A stretch of DNA of 64,000 nucleotides from NCBI RefSeq assembly GCF_027622855.1, contig NZ_JAPZVR010000005.1, positions 186,001 through 250,000 of the forward strand. The letters are read 5' to 3'. Below are positions 8,220 through 16,272 of the stretch, in pieces (within the stretch, counting starts at the first letter, position 1; every line of letters begins with the position of its first letter). The translations under genes were made by a program, and so were the position numbers. Below the pieces are notes generated by a model that was not told the origin of the DNA, did not search any database, and saw only the letters and a program-made list of their open reading frames with translations. The stretch is from Glycomyces algeriensis (lineage in GTDB: Bacteria; Actinomycetota; Actinomycetes; Mycobacteriales; Micromonosporaceae).

Positions 8220-9427
8220 CCTACCAGCCGACCTACGGCGGTGCCCCACAGCCGGGCGGGTACCAGTGCGCATGCGGGGCCTTCCCGCAAGCCCAGTTCT
8301 GCGAGCAGTGCGGAACGCCCAACCCGGCGTGGCAGCAAGGCCAGCCCCCGCAGTCGCCGGCCTTCGGCCAGGGCTACGCCCCGAACGACCCTTACGGGCA
8401 GCCTCAGGACCCCTACGGGCAGCAACAGCAGCAGCCCGGCGGTTACGGCCAGCAGGACCCGTACGGCCAGCCCCAGCAGCAGGACCCCTACGGGCAACCG
8501 CAGCAGGGCTACGGCCAGCAGGACCCCTACGGGCAGCCGTCGCAGCCGCAAGACCCTTACGCGCAGCCTCAGCAGGGTTACGGACAGCAGGACCCCTACG
8601 GCCAGCAGCAGCCCCAGCAGGGGTACGGCCAGGACCCGTACGGCCAGCCGTCCCAGCCCCAGCAGGACCCTTACGGGCAGCCGCAGCAGGGCTACGGGCA
8701 GCAGGATCCTTACGCCCAGCCGCAGCAGCAGGACCCTTACGGTCAGCAGCCCGGCGGATACGGCCAGCAGGACCCGTACGGCCAGCCCCAGCAGCAGGAC
8801 CCCTACGGGCAACCGCAGCAGGGCTACGGCCAGGACCCGTACGCGCAGCAGGCGTACGGCGCCGCGCCGACCTCGGCTCCGCCCGGACCGCCTCCGGGCG
8901 TCCCGGCCGCGCCGTTCGGCGCCCCGACCTCCGCGCCGCCCGCATCGGCGACCGGCGGGTTCTCCATGCCGGACGCGCAGCCGAGCGACCTCGCGTCGAA
9001 CTACGCCCCGCCCGGCCAGGCGGCCACCCGCTGGGGTGTCGCCGTCACCGCCGACCAGGGCTACTTCAACAAGGTCGCGGCCTCTGACGGGGCCTCGCAG
9101 CTGCAGTACCCGTCGTTCGCGAAGCCGCGCCGCTTCCCGCTCGACAAGCCGGACCTCACGATCGGCCGCTACAGCGCCAAGCGCGGCGTCACCCCGGACA
9201 TCGACCTGTCCGGCGACGTCGCCGACCCGGGCGTGAGCGCGCAGCACGCGAAGCTGTTCTCCAAGCCCGACGGCTCCTGGACGATCATGGACGTCGGCTC
9301 CTCGAACGGCACGTTCCTCAACGGCTCCGACGAGCCGCTGGCGCCGAACGTGGAGTTCCCGGTGACCGACGGGACCTACATCAACATCGGCGCGTGGACG
9401 CGCCTGACGGTCCACTACGAGGGTTAA
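8216..9427 (+). CDS. FHA-domain protein with zinc ribbon and DPYGQ low-complexity repeats
   Basis: 403 residues from TTG 8216 (TTGA overlap with the phosphatase stop). Parts: zinc ribbon Cys18-x-Cys20 / Cys29-x2-Cys32; about 160 residues of repeating DPYGQPQQ and GYGQQ units; a Pro/Ala linker; FHA domain at about 315-400 with the phosphothreonine-binding residues in [14 protein letters not shown] and [12 protein letters not shown] domains read phosphothreonine. By position it is the likely PknG partner or substrate, playing the GarA/OdhI role, but the ETTS phospho-site of GarA is absent. The Tyr/Gln/Gly repeats suggest condensate or scaffold behaviour (inference). Confidence 0.9.
   Translation: MTYQPTYGGAPQPGGYQCACGAFPQAQFCEQCGTPNPAWQQGQPPQSPAFGQGYAPNDPYGQPQDPYGQQQQQPGGYGQQDPYGQPQQQDPYGQPQQGYGQQDPYGQPSQPQDPYAQPQQGYGQQDPYGQQQPQQGYGQDPYGQPSQPQQDPYGQPQQGYGQQDPYAQPQQQDPYGQQPGGYGQQDPYGQPQQQDPYGQPQQGYGQDPYAQQAYGAAPTSAPPGPPPGVPAAPFGAPTSAPPASATGGFSMPDAQPSDLASNYAPPGQAATRWGVAVTADQGYFNKVAASDGASQLQYPSFAKPRRFPLDKPDLTIGRYSAKRGVTPDIDLSGDVADPGVSAQHAKLFSKPDGSWTIMDVGSSNGTFLNGSDEPLAPNVEFPVTDGTYINIGAWTRLTVHYEG
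8429..8833 (+). repeat. Intragenic duplication in the DPYGQ region (90-bp copies 315 bp apart)
   Basis: Positions 8429-8518 and 8744-8833 are identical except one base (8443 T versus 8758 A). The 315-bp offset equals 105 codons. Shorter 21-45 bp repeats fill the space between. Confidence 0.85.
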
Positions 9428-9438
9428 GACGCAACAGG

Positions 9439-9468
9439 AAAGGCCGGGTCCATCGGACCCGGCCTTTT
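9439..9468. terminator. Intrinsic terminator ending the glnX-FHA operon
   Basis: Stem AAGGCCGGGTC / GACCCGGCCTT followed by TTCT, 12 bp after the FHA stop. It also separates the convergent hydrolase gene. Confidence 0.85.
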
Positions 9469-9478
9469 CTCGTACCGT

Positions 9479-10387
9479 CTACTCCCCCTTGAGGAAGCTC
9501 CGGATCCGGAAGCCGACCGCCGGGTTCATGAGGACCTTGCGGTGGCCCAGGCCCGTGGTCGCCATGAGCTCGGCGTTCGGCCACGCGTCGGCGAGGGCCT
9601 TGCCGTGGCGGAACGGGTTGGGCCGGTCGCCCTGGTCGTGGACGATGAGCACCGGGCCGTCGAGTTCGATGCCGCGCAGCGAGAAGTCGTCGAGCTTGAC
9701 CCCCGATTTGGCCTCCCCCAGCGGCACGAGCCGCTCGAAGATGCGGGGGCCGACCGGCACGATCGCGCCGATCGTGTCGCGGAAGCCCTCCTGGCCGCCG
9801 ATGAACGGCGCGAGCATCGCGATCCGCACCGCGGTGGTGTCGACGCCGCTCTGGTGCAACCCGTGCACGGCGCTGAGCGCGCCCATGGAGTGGGCGACCA
9901 CGCCGTAGGGGGTGCCGAACTTCTCCAGGACGACGTTCATGGCCTCGATGAGGTGCAGGCCGTTCGCGTGACGCTCGCCCCAGGGCCCGGGACCGGCGTT
10001 GCCATGGCTCGGCGCGTCGAAGGCGACGACGCGGTAGCCCGAGGCCACCAGGTTCGCCGCGATGAACTTGAAGTCGCCGGTGGAGCCGCCCCAGCCGTGC
10101 ACGAGGTAGACCAGCGGGGCCTCGCCAGTGGTTTCAGGGGCCCAGTCGAAGCCCCACAGGTTCGTGCCGAGGCATTCGAGCTCGAAGACGTGCGCGCCGG
10201 CCGGGGCCTCGCCGCGCAGGCGCTTCTCGGGGCCGGCCGGGAGCCGGAACCACAGCTCGCACAGGACCTTCGCGGCCCGCGCGGGGGCGACGCGCTCGGC
10301 GGCGGAGAAGCCGGAGCGCACGTACCAAGGAGCACGAACGGTCGTGCTTTTCTTCTTCACCACGGGGGTCGAGGCAGTGGACGTCAT
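9479..10387 (-). CDS. Alpha/beta-hydrolase
   Basis: 302 residues from ATG 10387, with AGGAAGG just upstream. Alpha/beta-hydrolase fold: oxyanion-strand motif YLVHGWGGS, nucleophile elbow AHSMGA (Ser), acid in HDQGD and histidine in GLGHRKVL. It lacks a signal peptide, so cytosolic; substrate unknown. It lies 17 bp downstream of the TetR gene in the same direction, so the two probably form an autoregulated unit. An inverted repeat like the one upstream of tetR is buried in its own 5' coding region (10331-10348). Confidence 0.82.
   Translation of the reverse strand: MTSTASTPVVKKKSTTVRAPWYVRSGFSAAERVAPARAAKVLCELWFRLPAGPEKRLRGEAPAGAHVFELECLGTNLWGFDWAPETTGEAPLVYLVHGWGGSTGDFKFIAANLVASGYRVVAFDAPSHGNAGPGPWGERHANGLHLIEAMNVVLEKFGTPYGVVAHSMGALSAVHGLHQSGVDTTAVRIAMLAPFIGGQEGFRDTIGAIVPVGPRIFERLVPLGEAKSGVKLDDFSLRGIELDGPVLIVHDQGDRPNPFRHGKALADAWPNAELMATTGLGHRKVLMNPAVGFRIRSFLKGE
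10331..10348. promoter_or_regulatory. Second candidate TetR operator, inside the hydrolase 5' end
   Basis: AGCACGAACGGTCGTGCT: the same AGCACGA/TCGTGCT half sites as at 10998-11011 but separated by 4 bp, 40-57 bp into the hydrolase reading frame (Lys-Ser-Thr-Thr-Val-Arg-Ala). Confidence 0.35.
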
Positions 10388-10404
10388 GAGCGAGCCTTCC
10401 TGGG

Positions 10405-10986
10405 TTAACTCTGCAGACTGCCGAGCAGTCGGTTGAACGCCGTCCACGCGCGGTCGGCGGCGTCGGGGTAGGACAGGATGCGGCTCATCCAGTTGTAGCC
10501 CAACAGGATGCCGAACACCTCCTGTGCCACCTGGAAGACGTCGGTGTCTTCGGGGAACTCGCCCTGGGCGACCGCCGTGGAGGCGATCCGGGCGAGGGTC
10601 TCGAGCAGCTCGCGCTGCTCGGAGGCCATGAAGTCGTGCAGCGGGCCCGGCAGGTCGTCGAACTCCGCGGCGGCGGCCAGGAACAGGCAGCCGCCCGGGT
10701 GCGAGTACCACTGCATCCAGTACTCGACGATGGCCTGCAGGCGGGTGATCCCGCGCGGCTTCGCGAGCGCGGGCCGGATCACCTCGTCGATGAACTGCTC
10801 GCCGTTGCGCTGCATGCAGGCCAGCTGGAGCGTCTCCTTCGACTTGAAGTGGGCGTACAGGCCCGACTTCGACATGTCGGCGGCCGCGGCCAGCGATCCG
10901 ATGGTCAGCCCGGAGAGCCCCGAGTAGCGGGCCATCCGGACCGCTTCATCGAGGATCGCCTGCCTCGTCATCTCGCCTTTGCGCAC
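10405..10986 (-). CDS. TetR/AcrR-family repressor
   Basis: 193 residues. N-terminal helix-turn-helix (about 8-55): ILDEAVRMARYSGLSGLTIG, then ADMSKSGLYAHFKSKETL, the classic TetR recognition region. The all-helical C-terminal half would bind a ligand and dimerise. Start taken at GTG 10986; an ATG five codons in is possible. A perfect 14-bp palindrome sits 12 bp upstream of the start, well placed for autoregulation. The hydrolase follows in the same direction and is the obvious target. Confidence 0.88.
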   Translation of the reverse strand: MRKGEMTRQAILDEAVRMARYSGLSGLTIGSLAAAADMSKSGLYAHFKSKETLQLACMQRNGEQFIDEVIRPALAKPRGITRLQAIVEYWMQWYSHPGGCLFLAAAAEFDDLPGPLHDFMASEQRELLETLARIASTAVAQGEFPEDTDVFQVAQEVFGILLGYNWMSRILSYPDAADRAWTAFNRLLGSLQS

Positions 10987-10997
10987 GACCTAAAAAT

Positions 10998-11011
10998 AGC
11001 ACGATCGTGCT
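10998..11011. promoter_or_regulatory. Candidate TetR operator
   Basis: Perfect 14-bp palindrome AGCACGATCGTGCT immediately upstream of the tetR start, overlapping where the promoter or ribosome site should be. Confidence 0.55.
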
Positions 11012-11053
11012 GGAAACTCCACGGGCGAGCGCTAGGGGGTGTGAGAGCAGTCC

Positions 11054-12310
11054 CTAGACATCGCATTCGCTCGCTTCGCCGGTGTACGAGAACGTCACCG
11101 CGACCTGCTCGGACAGCGCCCGCGTCGAGCCCGGCTCGGGCGACTGGCCGATGATCTCGCAGTCCTCGTGGGACCAGTCGAAGACGCCGCGCTCCTCCCC
11201 CGACTGGTCCACGCCGGCGAAACCCGCCGCCTCGACGGCCTGCACGGCCTCGGCGGTCGACATGCCCATCACGTCGGGCACCGAACCGGTCGGCGCGCTC
11301 TCGGTCGTCGGCTGCGACTCCTCCGTCGGGTCCTCCTCGGCGCCCTGGTCCTCGGGGTCCTGCACGGTCTCCTCAGGGGTGGGCGACGCCGAGGCGCTCG
11401 TGCTGGCCTCCGCGGAGGGCGTGTCGCTCGTCTCGGGCGAGGCGGCCGTGGTCGGCTCGGAAGTCGTTGCGGCGGAAGCGCTCTCATCGATGGCGGCGTC
11501 GTCGTCGGCGGTGTCGCCGTCGCCGAGCTGGGAGCCGAACGCGGCCCCCGCGCCGACCACGACCAGCAGCGCGGCGGCCACCACGACCGCGCGTTTCTGG
11601 CCGCCGCGTCGCTTCGGAGCCTCCTGCTCCTCGACGAACGGCAGCTCGCGGGTGGCCACGGGAGCGGCCTCAGCGGCGAGGACCTTCGCGTGCGGGGCGG
11701 CGAGCACGGGTTCGAGACCGAAGCGGCGGCGCAGCATCGTGGCCGCGAGCGGGGTGCGGGCCGCGCCGCCCGCCATCAGCAGGCCCGCGAGCTCGGCGGG
11801 GTGGACGCCGGCCTCGGCGAGGGTCTCCTCCATGACGTCCGCGGTCGTCGCGACCAGCTCCTCGACGCGCGACTCGAACTCGTCGCGCGTCAGCGGCATC
11901 TTGATGTCCGCTGCGGGCAGCGTGATGACGGTGAAGTCGCGCTCGGAGAGCTGCTCCCGCGCCTGCGTGATCTTCTCCAGGAGGAGGGCGCGCAGCTGCC
12001 GGTCGGCCGGTTCGGCCGGGTCGGCGATGCGGGACCAGAGGCGGACGCCGGCGTCGGGATGGCGGCCCGAGAGGTACGCCAGGATGAGGCCGTCGAACTC
12101 GGCGCCGCCGATCGGCTCGGTGCGCTCGGCGGCGACGACGAAACTGCTCTCGATGCGGCGCACGACGGCGGCGTGGAACGAGGAGCGGCCGAGGCGGTAG
12201 ACCGCGAAGGCGGCGCCGGAGGGGAGGGAGCCTCCGGTGGAACTGCTGAGACTTGCCGCGGCGGCCCCGGGGTCGATCCGGACCGATGCGGCCGGGGGGA
12301 CGTTCTGCAT
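11054..12310 (-). CDS. Membrane protein: partial Hsp70-type ATPase domain plus PASTA domain
   Basis: 418 residues from ATG 12310 (a GTG at 12373 would add 21). The first 200 residues match the second half of an Hsp70 nucleotide-binding domain: an AAFAVYRLG strand where Hsp70 has the DLGGGT region, GGAEFDGLI, and LLMAGGAARTPLAATMLRRRFG near the end. The first phosphate loop (DLGTTNS) of real Hsp70 is missing. A membrane helix (about 235-255), a Ser/Thr/Glu-rich linker and a PASTA domain (about 345-410) follow. PASTA domains bind muropeptides outside the cell, so this may link cell-wall state to the inside. Confidence 0.75.
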   Translation of the reverse strand: MQNVPPAASVRIDPGAAAASLSSSTGGSLPSGAAFAVYRLGRSSFHAAVVRRIESSFVVAAERTEPIGGAEFDGLILAYLSGRHPDAGVRLWSRIADPAEPADRQLRALLLEKITQAREQLSERDFTVITLPAADIKMPLTRDEFESRVEELVATTADVMEETLAEAGVHPAELAGLLMAGGAARTPLAATMLRRRFGLEPVLAAPHAKVLAAEAAPVATRELPFVEEQEAPKRRGGQKRAVVVAAALLVVVGAGAAFGSQLGDGDTADDDAAIDESASAATTSEPTTAASPETSDTPSAEASTSASASPTPEETVQDPEDQGAEEDPTEESQPTTESAPTGSVPDVMGMSTAEAVQAVEAAGFAGVDQSGEERGVFDWSHEDCEIIGQSPEPGSTRALSEQVAVTFSYTGEASECDV

Positions 12311-12432
12311 AGCGCCGAGTGTAGGACCGACGGATCGCACGGCTTCGACCCGTCTTGATCTGTTTTGAGGCACTTACGCTGCGCAATCAAAACGTTCGGC
12401 GCGCGGCGGCCGTTTCCCGTCGAGGACAACGG

Positions 12433-12466
12433 AGCGGGGCCGGGAGTCGAAACTCCCGGCCCCGCT
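12433..12466. terminator. Hairpin terminator downstream of nrdJ
   Basis: AGCGGGGCCGGGAG / CTCCCGGCCCCGCT, 14-bp perfect stem with a 6-base loop, just past the nrdJ stop. There is no long U-run. Confidence 0.65.
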
Positions 12467-12480
12467 TCACGCAACGATGC

Positions 12481-15300
12481 CTAGCTGCAGCCGCTCGTGG
12501 CGCCGCAGCCTTCGCAGGCGTAGCAGGAGCCGGCCGGGCGCATCTTCGTGCCGCAGTTCATGCACAGCGGCGCGTCGGCGCTGCGGGCCTGGGCCGAGTT
12601 GAGGATGTCCTTGCGGGACTTCTTCGTCTCGATCTGCACCCGCTCGGTGACGGCCTCCTCGATCGGCGCCGAGGCGCGCAGCTCATCGAGGTCGACCTCG
12701 TGGACCTTCGCAGGGTCTTCACCGTTGACCTCGGCGGTGCGCTCGGCGGTCGTCAGGATGCCGAGCGCCGCGCGGTCCTCGTACGGAAGGTAGTCCAGCG
12801 CGAGGCGCCGGAAGATGTAGTCCACCAGCGAGGAGGCCATGCGGATGTCCGGGTCGTCGGTCATCCCCGCGGGCTCGAAGCGCATGTTGGTGAACTTCTC
12901 GACGTACTTCTCGAGCGGCACGCCGTACTGCAGCGCGATCGAGATCGACACCGACAGCGCGTCCATGACGCCGGCGAGGGTCGAGCCCTGCTTCGACATC
13001 TTGAGGAAGACCTCGCCGAGGCCGTCGTCCGGGTAGGACGAGGAGGTCATGTACCCCTCGGCCCCGCCCACGCTGAACGAGATGGTCTGGGACGGGCGCT
13101 TCTTCGGCAGCTTGCGGCGGACCGGCCCGTGGGCCGCGACCGTCTCGACGACCTTCTCGACCGCTTCCTCGACGGCCTTGTCGATCTCCTTCTTCTTCGC
13201 GGAGAGCGGCTGGCCGACCTTGCAGTTGTCGCGGTAGACCGCAAGGGCCTTGAGGCCGAGCTTCCAGCCCTGGAAGTAGACCTCTTCGATGTCCTCGACG
13301 GTGGCCGTCTCGGGCAGGTTGACGGTCTTGGAGACCGACCCGCTCAGGAACGGCTGCACGGCGGCCATCATGTTGACGTGGCCCATCGGGGAGATGGACC
13401 GCTCGCCCATGGCGCAGTCGAAGACGGAGTAGTGCTCCTCGTCCAGGTGCGGGGCGCCGACGACGTAGCCGTGCTCGGCGATGTAGTCGACGATCTCCTG
13501 GCGCTGTTCCTCGGTGTAGCCGAGGTTCGCCAGCGCGCGGGGCACGGTCTGGTTGACGATCTCCATGGAGCCGCCGCCGACGAGCTTCTTGTGCTTGACG
13601 AGCGCCAGGTCGGGCTCGATGCCCGTGGTGTCGCAGTCCATCATGAACGAGATGGTGCCGGTCGGCGCGAGCACCGAGGCCTGCGCGTTGCGCCAGCCGT
13701 TGACGGCGCCGATCTCGTTGCCCTTGGCCCACTCGGCCTTGGCGGCGTCCAGGACGGTGGCGTCAACGTCGCCGAAGGTGCGGACCTCCTCAGCGGCGGC
13801 GGCGTGCTGGCGCATGACCCGCTGGTGCGGGTCGGCGTTGAGCGCGTAGCCCGCGTACGGGCCGACGACGCCGGCGATCTCGGCGGAGCGGCGGTAGGAG
13901 ACGCCGGTCATCAGCGAGGTGATGGCGGCGGCCAGCGCCCGGCCGTCCTCGGAGTCGTAGGCGTGGCCCGAGGCCATGAGCAGCGCGCCCAGGTTCGAGT
14001 AGCCGATGCCGAGCTGGCGGAAGTCGCGAGTGGTCTGCCCGATCTTCTCGGTCGGGAAGTCCGCGAAGGAGATCGAGATCTCCATGGCGGTGATGACGAA
14101 CTCGACGGTCTTGACGAACCGCTCGACGTCGAACGAGCCGTCCTCGCCGAGGAACTTCATGAGGTTCAGGCTCGCCAGGTTGCACGAGGAGTCGTTGAGG
14201 CTCATGTACTCCGAGCACGGGTTGGACGCGTAGATCCGGTCCGTGTTGGCGTTCGTGTGCCAGTCGTTGATGATGTCGTCGTACTGGATGCCCGGGTCGG
14301 CGCACTCCCAGGCGGCCTGGGCCATCTTGCGGAAGACCTCGCGGGCGTCGCGGCGCGAGAGCTCCTTGCCGTCGAGGCGTCCCTTGAGGGCGTAGTCGGT
14401 GCCCTGCTCGACGGCCTCCATGAACTCGTCCGTGACGCGGACCGAGTTGTTGGCGTTCTGGTACTGGACCGAGAACATGTCGTCGCCGCCGAGGTCCATG
14501 TCGAACCCGGCGTCGCGCAGGGCGCGGATCTTGTCCTCTTCGCGGGACTTGGTCTCGATGAAGTCCTCGATGTCGGGGTGGTCGACGTCGAGGATGACCA
14601 TCTTGGCGGCCCGGCGGGTCGCGCCGCCGGACTTGATGGTGCCGGCGGAGGCGTCGGCGCCGCGCATGAAGCTGATCGGGCCGGAGGCGTTGCCGCCGGA
14701 GGAGAGCAGCTCGGCGGAGGAGCGGATCTTGGAGAGGTTGACCCCGGCGCCGGAGCCGCCCTTGAAGATCATCCCCTCTTCCTTGTACCAGTCGAGGATC
14801 GACTCCATGGTGTCGTCCACGCTGAGGATGAAGCAGGCCGAGACCTGCTGCGGCGCGGCGGTGCCCACGTTGAACCAGACGGGCGAGTTGAAGCTGAAGT
14901 ACTGGTGGAGGAGGAGCCAGGTGAGCTCGTCGGCGAAGATCTGGGCGTCCTCGCTCGTGGCGAAGTACCCGTGCTTCTCGCCGGCGGCGTGGTAGGCCTG
15001 CACGACCCGGTCGATGACCTGCTTGAGGCTGCTCTCGCGCTGCGGGGTGCCGACGGCGCCGCGGAAGTACTTCGAGGTGACGATCTGGGTGGCGTTGATG
15101 CTCCAGAACGCGGGGAACTCGACGCCGCGCTGCTCGAAGTTGATCGAGCCGTCGCGCCAGTTGGTCATGACGACGTCGCGGGACTCCCACTGGACTTCGT
15201 CGTACGGGTGCACTCCCGGCGTGGTGAAGACGCGCTCGACCTTGAGGCCGTCGGTCTTCGGCTTCGCCGCGGTGGCTGTTGCTCTGGTGGTCTTCGGCAT
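12481..15300 (-). CDS. nrdJ: Vitamin B12-dependent (class II) ribonucleotide reductase
   Basis: 939 residues from ATG 15300 (GAGGAAC upstream). It converts ribonucleotides to deoxyribonucleotides using an adenosylcobalamin radical, independent of oxygen. Visible: N-terminal Cys in QQVSACFILS, substrate loop GGSGAGVNLSKIRSS, radical motif NPCSEY, APTGTISFMMDCDTTGIEP, and a Cys-rich tail (CMNCGTKM...CYACEGCG...CS) that serves as redox shuttle or zinc site. The length fits the long actinobacterial NrdJ. It follows nrdR by about 70 bp in the same direction, so the repressor controls both. It depends on B12 supply. Confidence 0.96.
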   Translation of the reverse strand: MPKTTRATATAAKPKTDGLKVERVFTTPGVHPYDEVQWESRDVVMTNWRDGSINFEQRGVEFPAFWSINATQIVTSKYFRGAVGTPQRESSLKQVIDRVVQAYHAAGEKHGYFATSEDAQIFADELTWLLLHQYFSFNSPVWFNVGTAAPQQVSACFILSVDDTMESILDWYKEEGMIFKGGSGAGVNLSKIRSSAELLSSGGNASGPISFMRGADASAGTIKSGGATRRAAKMVILDVDHPDIEDFIETKSREEDKIRALRDAGFDMDLGGDDMFSVQYQNANNSVRVTDEFMEAVEQGTDYALKGRLDGKELSRRDAREVFRKMAQAAWECADPGIQYDDIINDWHTNANTDRIYASNPCSEYMSLNDSSCNLASLNLMKFLGEDGSFDVERFVKTVEFVITAMEISISFADFPTEKIGQTTRDFRQLGIGYSNLGALLMASGHAYDSEDGRALAAAITSLMTGVSYRRSAEIAGVVGPYAGYALNADPHQRVMRQHAAAAEEVRTFGDVDATVLDAAKAEWAKGNEIGAVNGWRNAQASVLAPTGTISFMMDCDTTGIEPDLALVKHKKLVGGGSMEIVNQTVPRALANLGYTEEQRQEIVDYIAEHGYVVGAPHLDEEHYSVFDCAMGERSISPMGHVNMMAAVQPFLSGSVSKTVNLPETATVEDIEEVYFQGWKLGLKALAVYRDNCKVGQPLSAKKKEIDKAVEEAVEKVVETVAAHGPVRRKLPKKRPSQTISFSVGGAEGYMTSSSYPDDGLGEVFLKMSKQGSTLAGVMDALSVSISIALQYGVPLEKYVEKFTNMRFEPAGMTDDPDIRMASSLVDYIFRRLALDYLPYEDRAALGILTTAERTAEVNGEDPAKVHEVDLDELRASAPIEEAVTERVQIETKKSRKDILNSAQARSADAPLCMNCGTKMRPAGSCYACEGCGATSGCS

Positions 15301-15373
15301 GTTCCTCGCCCCTGTCTGCTCATGCCTGGTCATGGGAATCGGATGGGTGTTCGTGCTGAGGGGTGCGGCCGCC

Positions 15374-15841
15374 TCAAGCGGTGCTGTTTCGTGCGGCGTG
15401 CTCTTCGCGCAGCTGCGCGATGGCCGCCTCGAAGTCCTCGAGGGACTCGAAGTCCTGGTAGACGCTGGCGAAGCGGAGGTAGGCGACCTCGTCGAGCCGG
15501 CGGAGCGGCTTGAGGATCGCGAGGCCGACTTCGTGGGCTGGCACTTCGGCCACGCCCTTCGAGCGGATCTCGTCTTCGACGGCCTGGGCCAGCTTCGCCA
15601 CGTCGTCGGCGCCGACCGGGCGGCCCTGGCAGGCCTTGAGGACGCCGGAGGCGACCTTGCCCCGGCTGAACGGCTCGGTCGCGCCGCTGCGTTTGACGAC
15701 GGCGAGGATGGACTCCTCGACGGTGGTGAAGCGCTTCTCGCACTGCTGGCAGACCCGGCGGCGGCGGATGATCTTCCCGTCCTCGGCCTCGCGGGAATCG
15801 ACTACGCGGCTGTCGGGATGGCGACAGTACGGGCAACGCAT
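15374..15841 (-). CDS. nrdR: Transcriptional repressor NrdR
   Basis: 155 residues: zinc ribbon Cys3-x2-Cys6 ... Cys31-x2-Cys34 ([17 protein letters not shown] and [13 protein letters not shown]), then an ATP-cone (about 48-138) that senses ATP/dATP. With dATP bound, NrdR represses ribonucleotide reductase genes at paired NrdR boxes; such boxes lie about 190 bp upstream. A strong Shine-Dalgarno AAGGAGA supports the ATG. A 60-codon TTG frame upstream (15844-16026) is judged to be 5' leader, not a gene. Confidence 0.96.
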   Translation of the reverse strand: MRCPYCRHPDSRVVDSREAEDGKIIRRRRVCQQCEKRFTTVEESILAVVKRSGATEPFSRGKVASGVLKACQGRPVGADDVAKLAQAVEDEIRSKGVAEVPAHEVGLAILKPLRRLDEVAYLRFASVYQDFESLEDFEAAIAQLREEHAARNSTA

Positions 15842-15995
15842 CGCTAGTCTCCTTCTTGAGCCATCGTCTCACCGGCCTCGGCGGCATCGCGGGCCGTAGA
15901 TTGGTACGTCCCGACGGTGCTCGAGGGGGTTCCATCGCGCCGGTACCGCGCCGGGAGGGACAGTCTGCCCCTCGCCGCCTCGGAAGGTGCTGAAA

Positions 15996-16046
15996 CCCCA
16001 ACACCTAGTGAGAGACGATACAACAAACCACAAGATCTTGTGTCAA
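15996..16046 (-). promoter_or_regulatory. nrdRJ promoter with candidate NrdR boxes
   Basis: On the minus strand TTGACA (16041-16046) is a perfect -35 element. The 12-bp palindrome ACAAGATCTTGT (16030-16041) overlaps it and fits the NrdR-box pattern. A weaker partial site, CACCTAGTG (16002-16010), is centred about 29-30 bp away, close to three helical turns as expected for paired boxes. The -10 is weak (TTGTAT). Confidence 0.6.
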
Positions 16047-16123
16047 GGATAGCGCAGATGGGTTGCCGGGCGACGGCGGAGTTCGGGGGCGGGCTCCAGT
16101 GAACCAGCGGCCGCCGGGCTATC

Positions 16124-16143
16124 GTTCACCCGTACGGGTGAAC
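16124..16143. promoter_or_regulatory. Perfect 20-bp palindrome between nrdR and lexA
   Basis: GTTCACCCGTACGGGTGAAC. There is no loop or U-run, so an operator is more likely than a terminator. It lies about 44 bp before the LexA box and about 78 bp upstream of the nrdR -35. Cognate regulator unknown. Confidence 0.5.
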
Positions 16144-16186
16144 CTGGGCCAAAACACACTCGGAGCAGCGCGGCGACACGCCGCAG

Positions 16187-16202
16187 TCGCACGAATGTTT
16201 GA
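16187..16202 (+). promoter_or_regulatory. LexA (SOS) box with lexA promoter
   Basis: TCGCACGAATGTTTGA matches the actinobacterial SOS box TCGAAC-N4-GTTCGA at 10 of 12 specified positions. A TTTGAC/TTGACA -35 region (16198-16209) overlaps or follows it, with TACATT at 16222 as a possible -10, so bound LexA would block its own promoter. Confidence 0.75.
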
Positions 16203-16272
16203 CTTGACACAGCACCTGAGTTACATTGTCGGAATCAGACATACCGTCCCATTTGTCTAACGGGAGCCTCCT

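Noticed and set aside
15301-15373. Possible B12 riboswitch before nrdJ
   Set aside because: The nrdR-nrdJ gap is too short, and I saw no cobalamin-riboswitch box. The upstream nrdR leader also lacks a clear match; a covariance search would decide.
12481-15513. Very long plus-strand frame (over 1000 codons) across nrdJ
   Set aside because: It is antisense to nrdJ, has the Val/Gly/Asp/Arg-rich make-up typical of GC-rich shadow frames, and shows no domain.
15844-16026. 60-codon TTG frame between the nrdR promoter and nrdR
   Set aside because: No ribosome site, composition like non-coding leader; better explained as 5' untranslated region.
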